A DNA stretch of 64,000 nt from Roseovarius litorisediminis (lineage in GTDB: Bacteria > Pseudomonadota > Alphaproteobacteria > Rhodobacterales > Rhodobacteraceae): contig NZ_FWFL01000002.1 in the NCBI RefSeq assembly GCF_900172295.1, positions 310,001 to 374,000 on the forward strand. Direction: 5' to 3'. The notes under the pieces are model-generated. The model did no database searches and was not told where the DNA came from. It saw nothing but the letters and a program-made list of their open reading frames with translations. Below are positions 45,996 through 54,864 of this stretch, in pieces. The position numbers and the translations under genes are program-made. The number at the start of each line of letters is the position of its first letter. The stretch's first letter is position 1.

Positions 45996-47243
45996 CTACA
46001 TTTCGCGCTTCTCAACCCTGAGCAGCTTACCCACGAAAATTGATATGATGGCCGCCGCAAAGCTGAAGAGCGCACCCATTTTGGCGGCATCCTGCACAGG
46101 CCCGGCATCGAAGGCCACTGAGGCAACAAAAAGCGATACCGTAAAGCCGATGGCGGCGACGCAGCCGATCACCACCAGATCAATGATCCGCATGCCCTGC
46201 GGAATTCCAAGACCCATCGGCTTTGCGGCGATCCAGCCGAAGATGAAAATCCCGACCGGCTTACCAACGAGCAGCCCCGCCAGTACCAGCCATGTCGCAT
46301 CGCCCATCGCCGAAAACTCGACCCCGGCGTTGAGTAGGCCAAAGAAGAACAGAACGATTTCAACAGGGTGTTTGAGCGCGTGTTCCAGAACGTTCAGCAG
46401 GTCATGCAGATATTTCTCGGCTTCAGAAAAAATGCCAAAAGCACGGTCAGCATGGGGGATGGTCGGGACGATAGGAAGCAGACCTAGCGCCGGATGAAGC
46501 CCCGAGCGCATGAAGCCATACCAGCTGATGCAGCCGGCAAGGATATAGGGCAGGCCACCCAGATTGGCGCGCATCCAGCTGGAGCAGGGGCGATCCTGAT
46601 TGCCGCGGTCCATCCGGCGGGGCAGCCAGTTGAAGAACACGAACACGCCGATGGCGGCCCCCAAAGACAGCAGCAGCCAGACGGGCGCCAGATCGCCGCT
46701 GGGGTAGAAAATCGCCAGAATGATCAGACCGGCTGCATCATCGGCAATCGCCAGAAGCAGCAAAAAGCGTACCGCCGGGTGCCCGCCGCCAAAGACCATA
46801 CGGCCTACCAGGTAGCTGAACGCGATATCGGTGGCGGTTGGGATCGCCCAGCCATTGGCAACGGCACTATAGGTATCCGAGCCCATGATCGTCGCCAGAC
46901 CCAGATACACCAGTATGGGGCCGAACATGCCGCCGGCTGTTGCAAACAAGGGGGTTGCAGCCTTTTTCCCTCGCAGGGAACCGTTTTTAAGGATCACCGC
47001 CTCCCACACTTCTTTGGCGGCAATGGCAAAGAACAGAGCCATCAGGATGTCATTGACCAAATAGTGCAGCGTGAGGGTGCGGTGGCCGTCATGCAGGTGG
47101 CCAATCGGAGCATGATCCCAGATCACGAATTCAACAAAATGGTGGTAGCTGTCGGGATTGGTATTAGCCCAGATCAGGGCAGTAATGGCGCCAAGGATCA
47201 GAAGAAGAGAATATTCAGCGACAAAATTCCATACGCGATACAT
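45996..47243 (-). CDS. nhaA: Na+/H+ antiporter NhaA
   Basis: A 415-residue inner-membrane antiporter with about 12 helices that expels Na+ in exchange for protons. The N-terminal PIGHLHDGHRTLTLHYLVND and ALFFAIAAKEVWEA are NhaA marks. WAIPTATDIAFSYLVGRMVFGG and LLLLAIADDAAGLIILAIFY contain the essential Asp residues of the ion site (ADD). GGGGGG precedes the start. It stands alone with its own terminator, as expected for a marine cell's salt balance. Confidence 0.94.
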   Translation of the reverse strand: MYRVWNFVAEYSLLLILGAITALIWANTNPDSYHHFVEFVIWDHAPIGHLHDGHRTLTLHYLVNDILMALFFAIAAKEVWEAVILKNGSLRGKKAATPLFATAGGMFGPILVYLGLATIMGSDTYSAVANGWAIPTATDIAFSYLVGRMVFGGGHPAVRFLLLLAIADDAAGLIILAIFYPSGDLAPVWLLLSLGAAIGVFVFFNWLPRRMDRGNQDRPCSSWMRANLGGLPYILAGCISWYGFMRSGLHPALGLLPIVPTIPHADRAFGIFSEAEKYLHDLLNVLEHALKHPVEIVLFFFGLLNAGVEFSAMGDATWLVLAGLLVGKPVGIFIFGWIAAKPMGLGIPQGMRIIDLVVIGCVAAIGFTVSLFVASVAFDAGPVQDAAKMGALFSFAAAIISIFVGKLLRVEKREM

Positions 47244-47289
47244 TGCAGCCCCCCAGTTTCAAATATTTCCTTTTCGGGTTAGGGTATTT

Positions 47290-47314
47290 GGGCGGCAGGG
47301 GCAACAGGCCGCCC
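47290..47314. terminator. Hairpin between the ArsR-linked permease and nhaA
   Basis: Arms GGGCGGC / GCCGCCC with an 11-base loop lie between the permease stop and the nhaA start. On the minus strand it would follow the permease message by about 32 bases, but no T-run follows. Weak terminator candidate. Confidence 0.4.
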
Positions 47315-47346
47315 GGGTGCCGACAGCTTTCCTGAATCCGTTAGGT

Positions 47347-48375
47347 TCAGGCCGCTGCCTGCCAGGCGATTCCGGCCAGAACTGCGCCAATGACAGCAAA
47401 ACCTATATAGGCGGCAAAGACGCGCGGTTTGACCAGCGCCCAGACAGCGATGGCGGCAGGGATGCAACTGACACCGCCGGCAATGACAAAGCTCATGGCG
47501 GCCCCGTTGCTCATGCCTTGCGCCAACAGGGCATCAACCATCGGCACGGCGGCATAGCCGTTAAGGTAGGCCGGTGCACCGACAATGGCACCCATCAGGA
47601 TCGGGGTGATGCCGGTACCGCCCAACAGGCCCGCGACGGCATCGGCAGGGATGTAATGCAGCATCAGCGCTTCGATCACATAGGCCAGAGCCAGCCATTT
47701 CAGCAGGAACACTGCGTTGTCCAGCGCCGTGGCGCGAAAGGTGTCGATGCGGGGCTTTTCCTGCCAGAAACGCCAGAGCGGTGCGCCCTGAAACGGTTTA
47801 TTGGCGCTGCAGCAGCCACCGACATGGGGTTTTTCCCGCAGGGGGTCTGCAAAGACGAAAGAGTGCGCAGCCAGCATGGTTGCAAAACCGCCGAACAGGC
47901 CGATACCAACGGCGGCAATTGTTTTGGCGATGGCAAAATCCCAGCCCAGTGTGCCTGAGGTGATCAGGAACATCGCCGGGTCCATCAGAGGGGAGGCCAG
48001 CCAGAAGGCCATGACCGCAGCCAGTGGGGCGCCTAGGGCTAGCATGGCGGCGATGAAGGGGATCACCTCGCAACTGCAGAAGGGTGAGAGACCGCCAAGC
48101 AGCGCCGCCAGCACGATCATCCGGGTCTGGCGGCCTTCAAAGGCGCGGGCCAGTAGGGTTTCGGCACCTGAAGCCTTCATATAGGCCACTGCCAATACCG
48201 CGAAGGCGATGAAGGGCGCAGTGTGCAGAAGAGACGTCGCGCCGAACGTGACCGTGGGCCAGAATTGCGGCCAGTCCAGCACCGCAACCAACATGAGGAT
48301 GATGATCAGTGACGCCCAGGCTTTGTCCATTCGGTTCCAGAATGAGCGCGGTGCGGGAAGGGTGGTATCAGCCAT
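47347..48375 (-). CDS. Permease of the DUF318/ArsP type with Cys motifs
   Basis: A 342-residue protein with eight or more membrane helices, of the permease family that includes ArsP organoarsenical exporters. Characteristic segments are LGGLSPFCSCEVIPFIAAML (Cys100 and Cys102) and FWLASPLMDPAMFLIT. A loop with HVGGCCSANK (Cys188 and Cys189) and IVGAPAYLNGYAAVPM follow. Cys pairs in the pore and loop suggest handling of a soft metal, metalloid or organic arsenical. I start at ATG 48375, after AAGGA; it overlaps arsR by 8 bases, so expression should follow ArsR control. Confidence 0.8.
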   Translation of the reverse strand: MADTTLPAPRSFWNRMDKAWASLIIILMLVAVLDWPQFWPTVTFGATSLLHTAPFIAFAVLAVAYMKASGAETLLARAFEGRQTRMIVLAALLGGLSPFCSCEVIPFIAAMLALGAPLAAVMAFWLASPLMDPAMFLITSGTLGWDFAIAKTIAAVGIGLFGGFATMLAAHSFVFADPLREKPHVGGCCSANKPFQGAPLWRFWQEKPRIDTFRATALDNAVFLLKWLALAYVIEALMLHYIPADAVAGLLGGTGITPILMGAIVGAPAYLNGYAAVPMVDALLAQGMSNGAAMSFVIAGGVSCIPAAIAVWALVKPRVFAAYIGFAVIGAVLAGIAWQAAA

Positions 48376-48706
48376 GTTCATGGTCCTTGCAGGGCGCATC
48401 GGCGCAGCATTCTCGCAACAGAAATTCGGAGAGCGCACGCAATTCATCATAGGCGACGGCGGCGCAGATGATCGAGCGGCCCTGACGCTGTTGTGTGACC
48501 AGCCCGGCCTGGGTCAGGATTTTGACGTGATGCGTCAGGGTCGAGCCGGTGACGCTGCTGCGTTTGCCCAGCTCGCCAATGCTCAGCCCGTCAGGGCCTG
48601 CGCGGACAAGGCAGCGCAGCACCGCAAGGCGCTGTTCACTGCCAAGAGCCGCAAAGGTTGATGCCGTCAGGGCAAGATCAAGGTCGGGTGTGGGTGGTTG
48701 TTTCAT
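48368..48706 (-). CDS. ArsR-family metal(loid)-responsive repressor
   Basis: A 112-residue winged-helix dimer. ALGSEQRLAVLRCLVRAG begins the DNA-binding domain, VTGSTLTHHVKILTQAGLV is the recognition helix region, and GRSIICAAV forms the wing. The tail ends ECCADAPCKDHEHG, supplying three Cys and two His residues, a likely soft-metal sensing site that differs from the ELCVCDL site of classic ArsR. I use ATG 48706, so the upstream dyad is operator DNA. It is the first gene of a two-gene operon with the permease. Confidence 0.88.
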   Translation of the reverse strand: MKQPPTPDLDLALTASTFAALGSEQRLAVLRCLVRAGPDGLSIGELGKRSSVTGSTLTHHVKILTQAGLVTQQRQGRSIICAAVAYDELRALSEFLLRECCADAPCKDHEHG

Positions 48707-48717
48707 GATTCTAGAAA

Positions 48718-48769
48718 TATCGAAATAAATTCGCCCCTGCAAGATTTATTTCGATAATCTTCGAAATAA
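48718..48769 (-). promoter_or_regulatory. ArsR operator with three half-sites
   Basis: A perfect dyad TTATTTCGA-N6-TCGAAATAA occupies 48746-48769, about 40 bases upstream of the arsR start. A third half-site, TCGAAATAA at 48720-48728, pairs with the middle one to give 12-base arms TATCGAAATAAA / TTTATTTCGATA (48718-48729 and 48745-48756). The sequence has the ATTTCGA character expected of ArsR-family operators and implies autoregulation. Confidence 0.75.
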
Positions 48770-48773
48770 CAGG

Positions 48774-50870
48774 TTAACCCACTTTCCGGCGTAGATAATT
48801 TTCCAGCAAACGAGAGATATCGTTGTCGAAATCATTCCACGGCAGGCTGCCGCAGAAGGTGATAGAGCCGGTTGAAAACACCGATCCACCGCCTGAACAG
48901 TCAAAATAGATCATGTCGGCATGTTTGGCTTCGTCCTCGGACCCGCCGGTAAGGTTGGTCAGATGGGTTAACATTTCCTCGGGCACCAGCATGAAATCGT
49001 GATTGTCGCCGGTAGAGCGGGCCAGGATAGTCAGGTCTTTTGGTGAGCCGAGGCGATGATCGACGTGGTCCAGTTCGAACCCGGCAGCGCCGTTGCCGCT
49101 GAAGCCGAAATCGCCCAAGACATCATTTTCAATGCCCTCAAACAGCCAGTCAAAGGCCGGATCCTTGCAAAGCCGCAGATAAGGAGAGCCATAGAATTCA
49201 CCCTGCGCGGCAAAGCCGATACCGACCAGATCCTGCGGTGCGCGGCCGCTGCGCCGCCAGAGTCCGCCATAGGTGCCGTCAAAGGCGTTGTAGTATTCGC
49301 CCGGTTCCGCCGCCCAGGCACGGATGCCGTCCTCGGCCCTGCGGATTTCAAGCAGGCTGTTGTTTTCACGATGTCGGGCGATGCGCCAGTAAAATCCGTT
49401 GCCACCTAGGTATAGCAGGTTGCCGCCAGAATCGCGATATTCGCGCAGGGCATCCAGCGTTTCAGCCGTATGGTATTCGGGGTGGGTGGTTGTGGTTACT
49501 GCCTTGTAACCCGCGATAGCGGCTGCGCCGTCTTCGTGCAGTTCGGTATCGGTGATGATGTCATAGCTGATGGATTTGGCGTGCAGCCAGCTGATCAGGT
49601 GACTGTCCGCCTGAAAATGCCGCAAGCCCGAACAGGGCGTGGTGCAGAAGGTCAGATATCCGGGGCGCAGGTTGAAAAGCGGCCGGTGATGTGAGGCGTG
49701 GCAGATGCCCGACCCGTCGGAATGAGTGTTGTAGGTCGACATGCCATAGTCGCGGTATTCGGCGGCATTATACGGATAGGCGCCCCATTCAGCGATCCGT
49801 TTTTGCCAGGACGGATTGTAATCTGGGCGGGCGTGGTTGCCATAAATCACATAGGTGAAAGTGGGGATCAGAACGCACAAATCAGAGGTCCGCTCGCCTT
49901 TGGGCGGGCAGACGTAGAACGGCATGGCATCTGCATCGCTGTCGCCCTCGATCCGCATGACGTAGACGCCCGAGGGCATGCCATCCGGGATCGTGAAGCT
50001 GAAATCAGTCTCCCAGCCGAAATCGTAAAGGTCGTCGTCGTGAAAGTGGATGGCGCCGTAGTGATCGGGTTTGTGGCGCCAACACATCTCGGACGCGTCC
50101 CAACCCGAGCCGGTCATGCCACGTGCGGGGAAATTGATTAGCGTCAGGCCGGGCCCGGTGAGGGCCGGAACGCGGGCCGAGGGTGTATTGGCGGCCAGAT
50201 CCCACACGGCTAGCGGGGTGTCGCCAGACGTTATTGACGGCGCTTCGACCTTGCCGTTGAAATGGGCCGTGGCCCGGGGCCCGTCCTGTCGGGCGGCAAG
50301 AGTGACCGTGGCGTTGATGGCGGGCAGGGCCGCGGTGCCTGACACCGACTCGGCCAGGGTTGTGTCGCGGCTGATCGGGGTCAGGGTCAGGGTGAAATAG
50401 CCATCGGCGAATTCGGCGCTGATCCGCGCCCACTTATGAAGGGTCAGTGGCTGGCTGGTGATAAGGCGCTGGTTGCCGACCAGGGCAAAACCGTGCCCGG
50501 CTGCATCAAGGCCCAGTGCAATCGGGCCAAGCCCAAGTACAACCTGATCCTGGCCGGTGATCCGTGTTGGCAGGATCGTAGCGGCAAGCGTCAGGGCCTG
50601 ACCCGCCTGGATTTTGAGGGCGGTGTCGCTGGTGCCGTATGACCCTGAAAAAAAGGGCTGGTGGCGGGATGGGACATCGCGGGCAGTGAACCAAGCGCTG
50701 GCGTCTTCCTCGACAATGCCTTGACCTGCGGGGTTTGGATCGGCGCAGATGGACCGCATGAGGCGGGCGCGAAACGGGGCGTCAAGATGCGATGAGACCT
50801 TGAATTCAATGGTCTCACCCGGGCGCGCCGACAGGCGATCCGTGTAGCCAGCTAGCGGGACTTCTTTCAT
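48774..50870 (-). CDS. dmfA2: N,N-dimethylformamidase large-subunit homologue
   Basis: A 698-residue amidohydrolase of the N,N-dimethylformamidase beta-subunit family, which releases dimethylamine and formate from dimethylformamide. Residues about 70-230 form a concanavalin-like beta domain and the rest is the catalytic domain. The known enzyme binds iron through Tyr, His and Glu; my candidates are Tyr380 in MSTYNTHSDG and His463/Glu465 in TTTHPEYHT. The length is slightly shorter than the Paracoccus enzyme (about 760). The small alpha subunit normally encoded beside it is absent. It is the last gene of a TRAP operon, 4 bases after DctM, so its substrate is probably the imported compound, perhaps another amide. 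Confidence 0.82.
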   Translation of the reverse strand: MKEVPLAGYTDRLSARPGETIEFKVSSHLDAPFRARLMRSICADPNPAGQGIVEEDASAWFTARDVPSRHQPFFSGSYGTSDTALKIQAGQALTLAATILPTRITGQDQVVLGLGPIALGLDAAGHGFALVGNQRLITSQPLTLHKWARISAEFADGYFTLTLTPISRDTTLAESVSGTAALPAINATVTLAARQDGPRATAHFNGKVEAPSITSGDTPLAVWDLAANTPSARVPALTGPGLTLINFPARGMTGSGWDASEMCWRHKPDHYGAIHFHDDDLYDFGWETDFSFTIPDGMPSGVYVMRIEGDSDADAMPFYVCPPKGERTSDLCVLIPTFTYVIYGNHARPDYNPSWQKRIAEWGAYPYNAAEYRDYGMSTYNTHSDGSGICHASHHRPLFNLRPGYLTFCTTPCSGLRHFQADSHLISWLHAKSISYDIITDTELHEDGAAAIAGYKAVTTTTHPEYHTAETLDALREYRDSGGNLLYLGGNGFYWRIARHRENNSLLEIRRAEDGIRAWAAEPGEYYNAFDGTYGGLWRRSGRAPQDLVGIGFAAQGEFYGSPYLRLCKDPAFDWLFEGIENDVLGDFGFSGNGAAGFELDHVDHRLGSPKDLTILARSTGDNHDFMLVPEEMLTHLTNLTGGSEDEAKHADMIYFDCSGGGSVFSTGSITFCGSLPWNDFDNDISRLLENYLRRKVG

Positions 50871-50874
50871 TGTT

Positions 50875-52269
50875 TTACCTCAGTTGCGGACCGTAGACCA
50901 TGTCGGGCAGGAAGGTGACCCAGTCCGAGAAAAAGACCAAAAGCAGGATCATCAGCATGTAGGGGATCAGCAGGGGCAGGACACCAACGGAAATCTCCTC
51001 GATTGTGATCTTGCTGATCCGTGCAGCGACAAACAGGTTGACGCCGATCGGCGGGGTGAGAAATCCGATCTCGCAGGTCATGACCGTGAAGATGCCAAAG
51101 ACCACCGGATCAATCCCAAGGCTGGTGATCAGGGGAAAGAAGACGGCGGTGAAGATGATGATCTGCGGGATGCTTTCAAGCCACATGCCGACAAGGATAT
51201 AGAAGACGCCGATCAGCAGCATCACCAGCCAGGGATATTCGACAAGCCCCTGAAACAGGCCCAGCACCGCATCGGGTATATCGAACAGCGTAACCAGTTG
51301 GCCAAAAGCTTTGGTCGAGCCAAGGATGAACAGCACCGAGCCGATGACGATCGCGGTGAATTTGAAGGCGTGGAACAGCTTTGCCCAGGTCAGTCCGCGA
51401 TAGATGAACATGCCTACGAAAAGGCCATATGCCACGGCAACGCCTGCGGCCTCGGACGGGGTGAAGATGCCGGCATAGATGCCGCCAAGGATGATCACGG
51501 GGGCCATGACGGCCCATTTACCATCCCAGAAGGCCGTGAGCAGCGGACCCCAGCGGAATTTTTCGCCGGTGCCGCCATAGCCGTTCTTGACGGATATGAT
51601 GAAGACCACAATCATCAGCATCAGGCCCAGCACAATGCCGGGCACGATGCCCGCCAGAAAAAGGCGCGGGATCGACACGTCGGTGACGAGCGCGAAGATG
51701 ATCAGCAGATTTGAGGGCGGGATCATGCTGCCAAGCGCGCCTGCGGCGGCGGCAATCGCACCGGCAAAGCGTGAGCGATAGCCTTCTTCCTGCATAGCCG
51801 GAATGGTGATCGAGCCGATGGCAGCAGTGGTGGCGGGGCCGGACCCCGAGAGTGCGGCAAAGAACATGCAGGCCACGACCGTCACCAGCCCGAGGCCACC
51901 CTTGTAGGCGCCAACAAGTTTCTGCGCGATATTGACCAGTTTTTCGGACATGCCGCCCTGTTCCATCAACTGACCTGCCAGAATGAACAGCGGGATGGTG
52001 ACCAGCGGGAAGGGTTCAAACGCCGTCCAGGCGGCCTGGGCCATCAACGTCATCGGGACGTCAGCGAGGTAAAGCCCAGCTACTGTGGCAATCCCGGCGG
52101 CAAAGGGGATGGGAACCCCAATGGCCATCGTAAACACAAAAACGACAGCCATGAGAATGGGGCCATTCACCCCCGTAGCGAAGGCGAGGGCAACGCCAAT
52201 GGTCATTGCGGCAAGAATTGCCGTTGGTATGGCTGACGCGGTGATTGGGCTTCCTTTGACCGGGGTCAT
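50875..52269 (-). CDS. TRAP large permease (DctM), dimethylformamidase operon
   Basis: A 464-residue membrane transport subunit with about 12 helices. VTIPLFILAGQLMEQGGM, AAAAGALGSMIPPSNLLII and IGFLTPPIGVNLFVAARI are the DctM marks. I chose ATG 52269 because it overlaps the DctQ stop by 4 bases and fits family length; the upstream open frame is the DctQ gene in another frame. The pro-Pro motif SMIPPSN places it in the general DctM group, without telling the ligand. Confidence 0.92.
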   Translation of the reverse strand: MTPVKGSPITASAIPTAILAAMTIGVALAFATGVNGPILMAVVFVFTMAIGVPIPFAAGIATVAGLYLADVPMTLMAQAAWTAFEPFPLVTIPLFILAGQLMEQGGMSEKLVNIAQKLVGAYKGGLGLVTVVACMFFAALSGSGPATTAAIGSITIPAMQEEGYRSRFAGAIAAAAGALGSMIPPSNLLIIFALVTDVSIPRLFLAGIVPGIVLGLMLMIVVFIISVKNGYGGTGEKFRWGPLLTAFWDGKWAVMAPVIILGGIYAGIFTPSEAAGVAVAYGLFVGMFIYRGLTWAKLFHAFKFTAIVIGSVLFILGSTKAFGQLVTLFDIPDAVLGLFQGLVEYPWLVMLLIGVFYILVGMWLESIPQIIIFTAVFFPLITSLGIDPVVFGIFTVMTCEIGFLTPPIGVNLFVAARISKITIEEISVGVLPLLIPYMLMILLLVFFSDWVTFLPDMVYGPQLR

Positions 52270-52748
52270 AGCGGCAGCCCTTCGAAGCGGTCTTTGCCCC
52301 ACCGCCAATAGACCTGAAGGATGCGGAACAGCATCAGGGTGAACAGCATGGGAATGAACATCTGCACCCAGCGTTGTTCGATCCCCAGACCGGGTGTTTG
52401 GTAGGTGACGTTGAACAGCAGTTGCGTGTAGGCGGTGGTTTGCACGATCATGAAGATCACAAATGCAAGCCAAAGCGTATCAGCCAGCACAACCGAGGCC
52501 ACCTGCAGGGCCCGTGGCAGTCGGCTGACCAATAGCGTGATCCGGATATGCGCCCGGTCGCGAACTGCCATTGTAGCCCCCAGATAGACCGCGAAGATCA
52601 TGCCGTAGACGGCGGTTTCTTCGGCCCAGGCCGCTGCGGTATGGAAGAAAAACCGCAAGACCACCTGCATCAGCACCGATCCGACAACCACGCCAAGAAA
52701 GAGCGTACAGAGCACTTCTTCGAAATACTGATCAAGTTTGGTCAGCAT
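52266..52748 (-). CDS. TRAP small permease (DctQ)
   Basis: A 160-residue four-helix membrane subunit of normal size. FFFHTAAAWAEETAVYGMIF and VRDRAHIRITLLVSRLP are the typical middle of the family. It is translationally coupled to DctM downstream, and separated from the dctP gene by a hairpin. Confidence 0.9.
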   Translation of the reverse strand: MLTKLDQYFEEVLCTLFLGVVVGSVLMQVVLRFFFHTAAAWAEETAVYGMIFAVYLGATMAVRDRAHIRITLLVSRLPRALQVASVVLADTLWLAFVIFMIVQTTAYTQLLFNVTYQTPGLGIEQRWVQMFIPMLFTLMLFRILQVYWRWGKDRFEGLPL

Positions 52749-52776
52749 GATATCTTCCTGCGGATCGGGGAAAGGC

Positions 52777-52804
52777 AGGCATGCAAACCAAGGATTGCAT
52801 GCCT
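52777..52804 (-). promoter_or_regulatory. Hairpin between dctP and dctQ of the dimethylformamidase operon
   Basis: Perfect 10-bp arms AGGCATGCAA / TTGCATGCCT with an 8-base loop begin 22 bases after the dctP stop. No T-run follows on the minus strand, so partial read-through is expected. Confidence 0.6.
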
Positions 52805-52825
52805 TTTACTTTTGCGGAAAGCCGC

Positions 52826-53824
52826 CTATTCAGCAGCGGCACGAACGGCGTTGACCAGTGCGGTAAATTCGTCCCCTTTTTCAGACGCATACCGATCCTG
52901 AACGCGCTGGCCGGCTGCGATGAAGTCGGTTCGGTCAAACTCGGCCGTCTTCATACCGCCCTCGCCGGTCAGGAAGGCGCGGATTTCATCCACCTGCTTG
53001 GTCATTTCCTGTTTTTGGTAGATCCCTGCATCACGGGCGGCGCGCATCACGGCGTCTCGCTGAGCATCATCCAGTTTCTTCATGATCCGGTCGCTGGCGA
53101 AGAGTGGTGAGAAATAGGTGAAATGCTCAAGCGCGGTGAAATACGGCATGATTTCATAGAATTTCTGCGACTTGATGAAGGATGTCCCGTTGTCGGCGCC
53201 TTCCACTGTACCTGTCTGCAGTGCAGTGGGGGTATCTGCCCACGGAAGCGGGATGGGGGCGGCGCCGAATTCGGTAAAGGTGTCAATCATCACCTGGTTC
53301 TTGGGAACGCGGACTTTGAGACCCGCCATATCCGCCATCTTGGTGATCGGGTTGCGCGAATTATAGAAATCGCGGTCACCGACAAAGCCAAAGGTCAGCA
53401 GGTGAACGCCTGTTGCTGCATGCAACTGGCTAGCAAAACCGGAACCGACCTTGCCTTCGAGGACGCGGTAAGCGTGGGCCTTGTCCTCGAAGATATAGGG
53501 CAGCACAAAGGCATCCATCAAAGGAAAGTGCGGCGAGATATTGTTGCCGGTGATGATATGCATATCAACGGTGCCAAGCTGCATCGCTTTGAACGCTTCG
53601 TCCTCGCCCATCAGCTGGCCGCAGCAGCGCACTTTGACGTCGATTGTGCCACCGGAATATTCCTCGGCCAGTTCTTCGAATTTGTCGGCCAGAACGGCGT
53701 AAGAACTGCCTTCGGCCGCAGCATAGCCAAGGTTGATTGTGACGTCGGCCGCCTGCGCGGCGCCGACCGTCAGGGAAAGGGCCGCAACGGACCCCGCAAG
53801 GATTTTTGGAAAGGTGAGTGACAT
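52826..53824 (-). CDS. TRAP transporter solute-binding protein (DctP)
   Basis: A 332-residue periplasmic binding protein with a Sec signal (ILAGSVAALSLTVGAAQA). The mature part has INLGYAAAEGSSYAVLADKF, VRCCGQLMGEDEAFKAMQLG with a double Cys, and DMAGLKVRVPKNQVMIDTF. LQTGTVEGADNGTSFIKS completes the DctP pattern; the conserved Arg of the ligand site is in KVRVP. It is the first gene of the operon ending in the dimethylformamidase homologue, so its ligand may be that enzyme's substrate or a related organic acid. Confidence 0.9.
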   Translation of the reverse strand: MSLTFPKILAGSVAALSLTVGAAQAADVTINLGYAAAEGSSYAVLADKFEELAEEYSGGTIDVKVRCCGQLMGEDEAFKAMQLGTVDMHIITGNNISPHFPLMDAFVLPYIFEDKAHAYRVLEGKVGSGFASQLHAATGVHLLTFGFVGDRDFYNSRNPITKMADMAGLKVRVPKNQVMIDTFTEFGAAPIPLPWADTPTALQTGTVEGADNGTSFIKSQKFYEIMPYFTALEHFTYFSPLFASDRIMKKLDDAQRDAVMRAARDAGIYQKQEMTKQVDEIRAFLTGEGGMKTAEFDRTDFIAAGQRVQDRYASEKGDEFTALVNAVRAAAE

Positions 53825-53902
53825 GACAGCTCCCGGGTGTTGGATGTTTTTATTCTTATTGTTGTGAGCAAAGGGTAGCGTGGGGGAATGCGCAAGTATA
53901 AT

Positions 53903-53923
53903 ATCAATTCATCCGTTCTTGAT
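53903..53923. promoter_or_regulatory. LysR-type dyad in the dctP/LysR divergent promoter
   Basis: ATCAA-N11-TTGAT is a perfect interrupted dyad with the spacing expected of LysR-binding boxes. It sits 15 bases upstream of the LysR start and 79 bases from the dctP start, where it could repress the regulator gene and activate the TRAP operon. Confidence 0.5.
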
Positions 53924-53937
53924 GCAGAAAAGGTATT

Positions 53938-54861
53938 ATGAAATTTGGCCTGCGCCATATCCGCTATTTCCTTGCTGTTGCCGAAGATCTGAATTTTCGC
54001 CGCGCGTCGGAAAAGCTGAATATCTCGCAACCGGCCCTTAGCCGGGCGATCCAGCATCTTGAGGCCGATCTGGGCGTGCAGTTGTTCGCCAGATCGCAAA
54101 GCTTTGTCCGGCTGACCGAGGCGGGGGTCGTGTTTCGTGATGGTGCGCGCGCTGTGCTGAACGGGATGGAGGCAACGGTGGACCTGACACGTCGCATAAA
54201 CCGGGGTGAGGCGGGCGCGCTGCGTGTGGGATATACTGACTTCGCCATTGCCGGCGCCCTGCCCGAGTTGTTGAAGCAGTTTCGACTGGGCCAGCCGGGT
54301 ATCACTATCCGCCCGCATCATGGGGTAACGTCAACTCAATTGAGGGAACTGGATGATGACAAGCTGGATATTGGTTTTGTCACTGGCCCGGTAAGGCAGG
54401 CTGGTCTGGGACGACGCGCGATCCAGACCGACCGCCCGATTTGCATCGTGCATGAAAGCCACCGGTTTGCGCAGCGCAAATCCTTGCGGCTAAAGGATCT
54501 GGCGGATGAGGATTTCGTGCATGGCCCGGCCAAGGATTGGGCGCATTTCTATGACTATCTTTTTCCGCTGTGCCGCCGCGCCGGGTTCATGCCCCGGATC
54601 GTGCAGGAGGCCTTCAATTCGGTGGGCATTCTGGGCCTTGTATCTTGCGGGATGGGGATCACGATATTGACCGAGACAATTTATAATTTTGCTTCGGGGG
54701 GGCTGGTGGCGTTGCCGCTGGAGGACGTACCCGAGGTGATGTTAACCGAGGCGGTGTGGAACAGTGACAAGGCAAGGCTGCCGACGCTGCAATTCGTGGA
54801 GTTTCTGGACCAGCAGATTGCGTTGGGTCAGATCGGGGCGCTGCCGCTGGCAAGAAGCTGA
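53938..54861 (+). CDS. LysR-family regulator of the TRAP/dimethylformamidase operon
   Basis: A 307-residue LysR regulator with the DNA-binding segment GLRHIRYFLAVAEDLNF, LNISQPALSRAIQHLEADLG and LFARSQSFV in residues 1-65, and the effector domain from about 90. It diverges from dctP at 53824, with the LysR-type dyad between. It converges on the FMN dehydrogenase gene with only 3 bases between stops. Control of the TRAP/amidase operon is inferred from this geometry; a role for the sulfonate operon cannot be excluded. Confidence 0.88.
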   Translation: MKFGLRHIRYFLAVAEDLNFRRASEKLNISQPALSRAIQHLEADLGVQLFARSQSFVRLTEAGVVFRDGARAVLNGMEATVDLTRRINRGEAGALRVGYTDFAIAGALPELLKQFRLGQPGITIRPHHGVTSTQLRELDDDKLDIGFVTGPVRQAGLGRRAIQTDRPICIVHESHRFAQRKSLRLKDLADEDFVHGPAKDWAHFYDYLFPLCRRAGFMPRIVQEAFNSVGILGLVSCGMGITILTETIYNFASGGLVALPLEDVPEVMLTEAVWNSDKARLPTLQFVEFLDQQIALGQIGALPLARS

Positions 54862-54864
54862 GGT

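Noticed and set aside
50884..51714. Long plus-strand open frame inside the second DctM gene
   Set aside because: Same antisense artefact: an Asp/His/Gln-rich translation with no start signal or domain.
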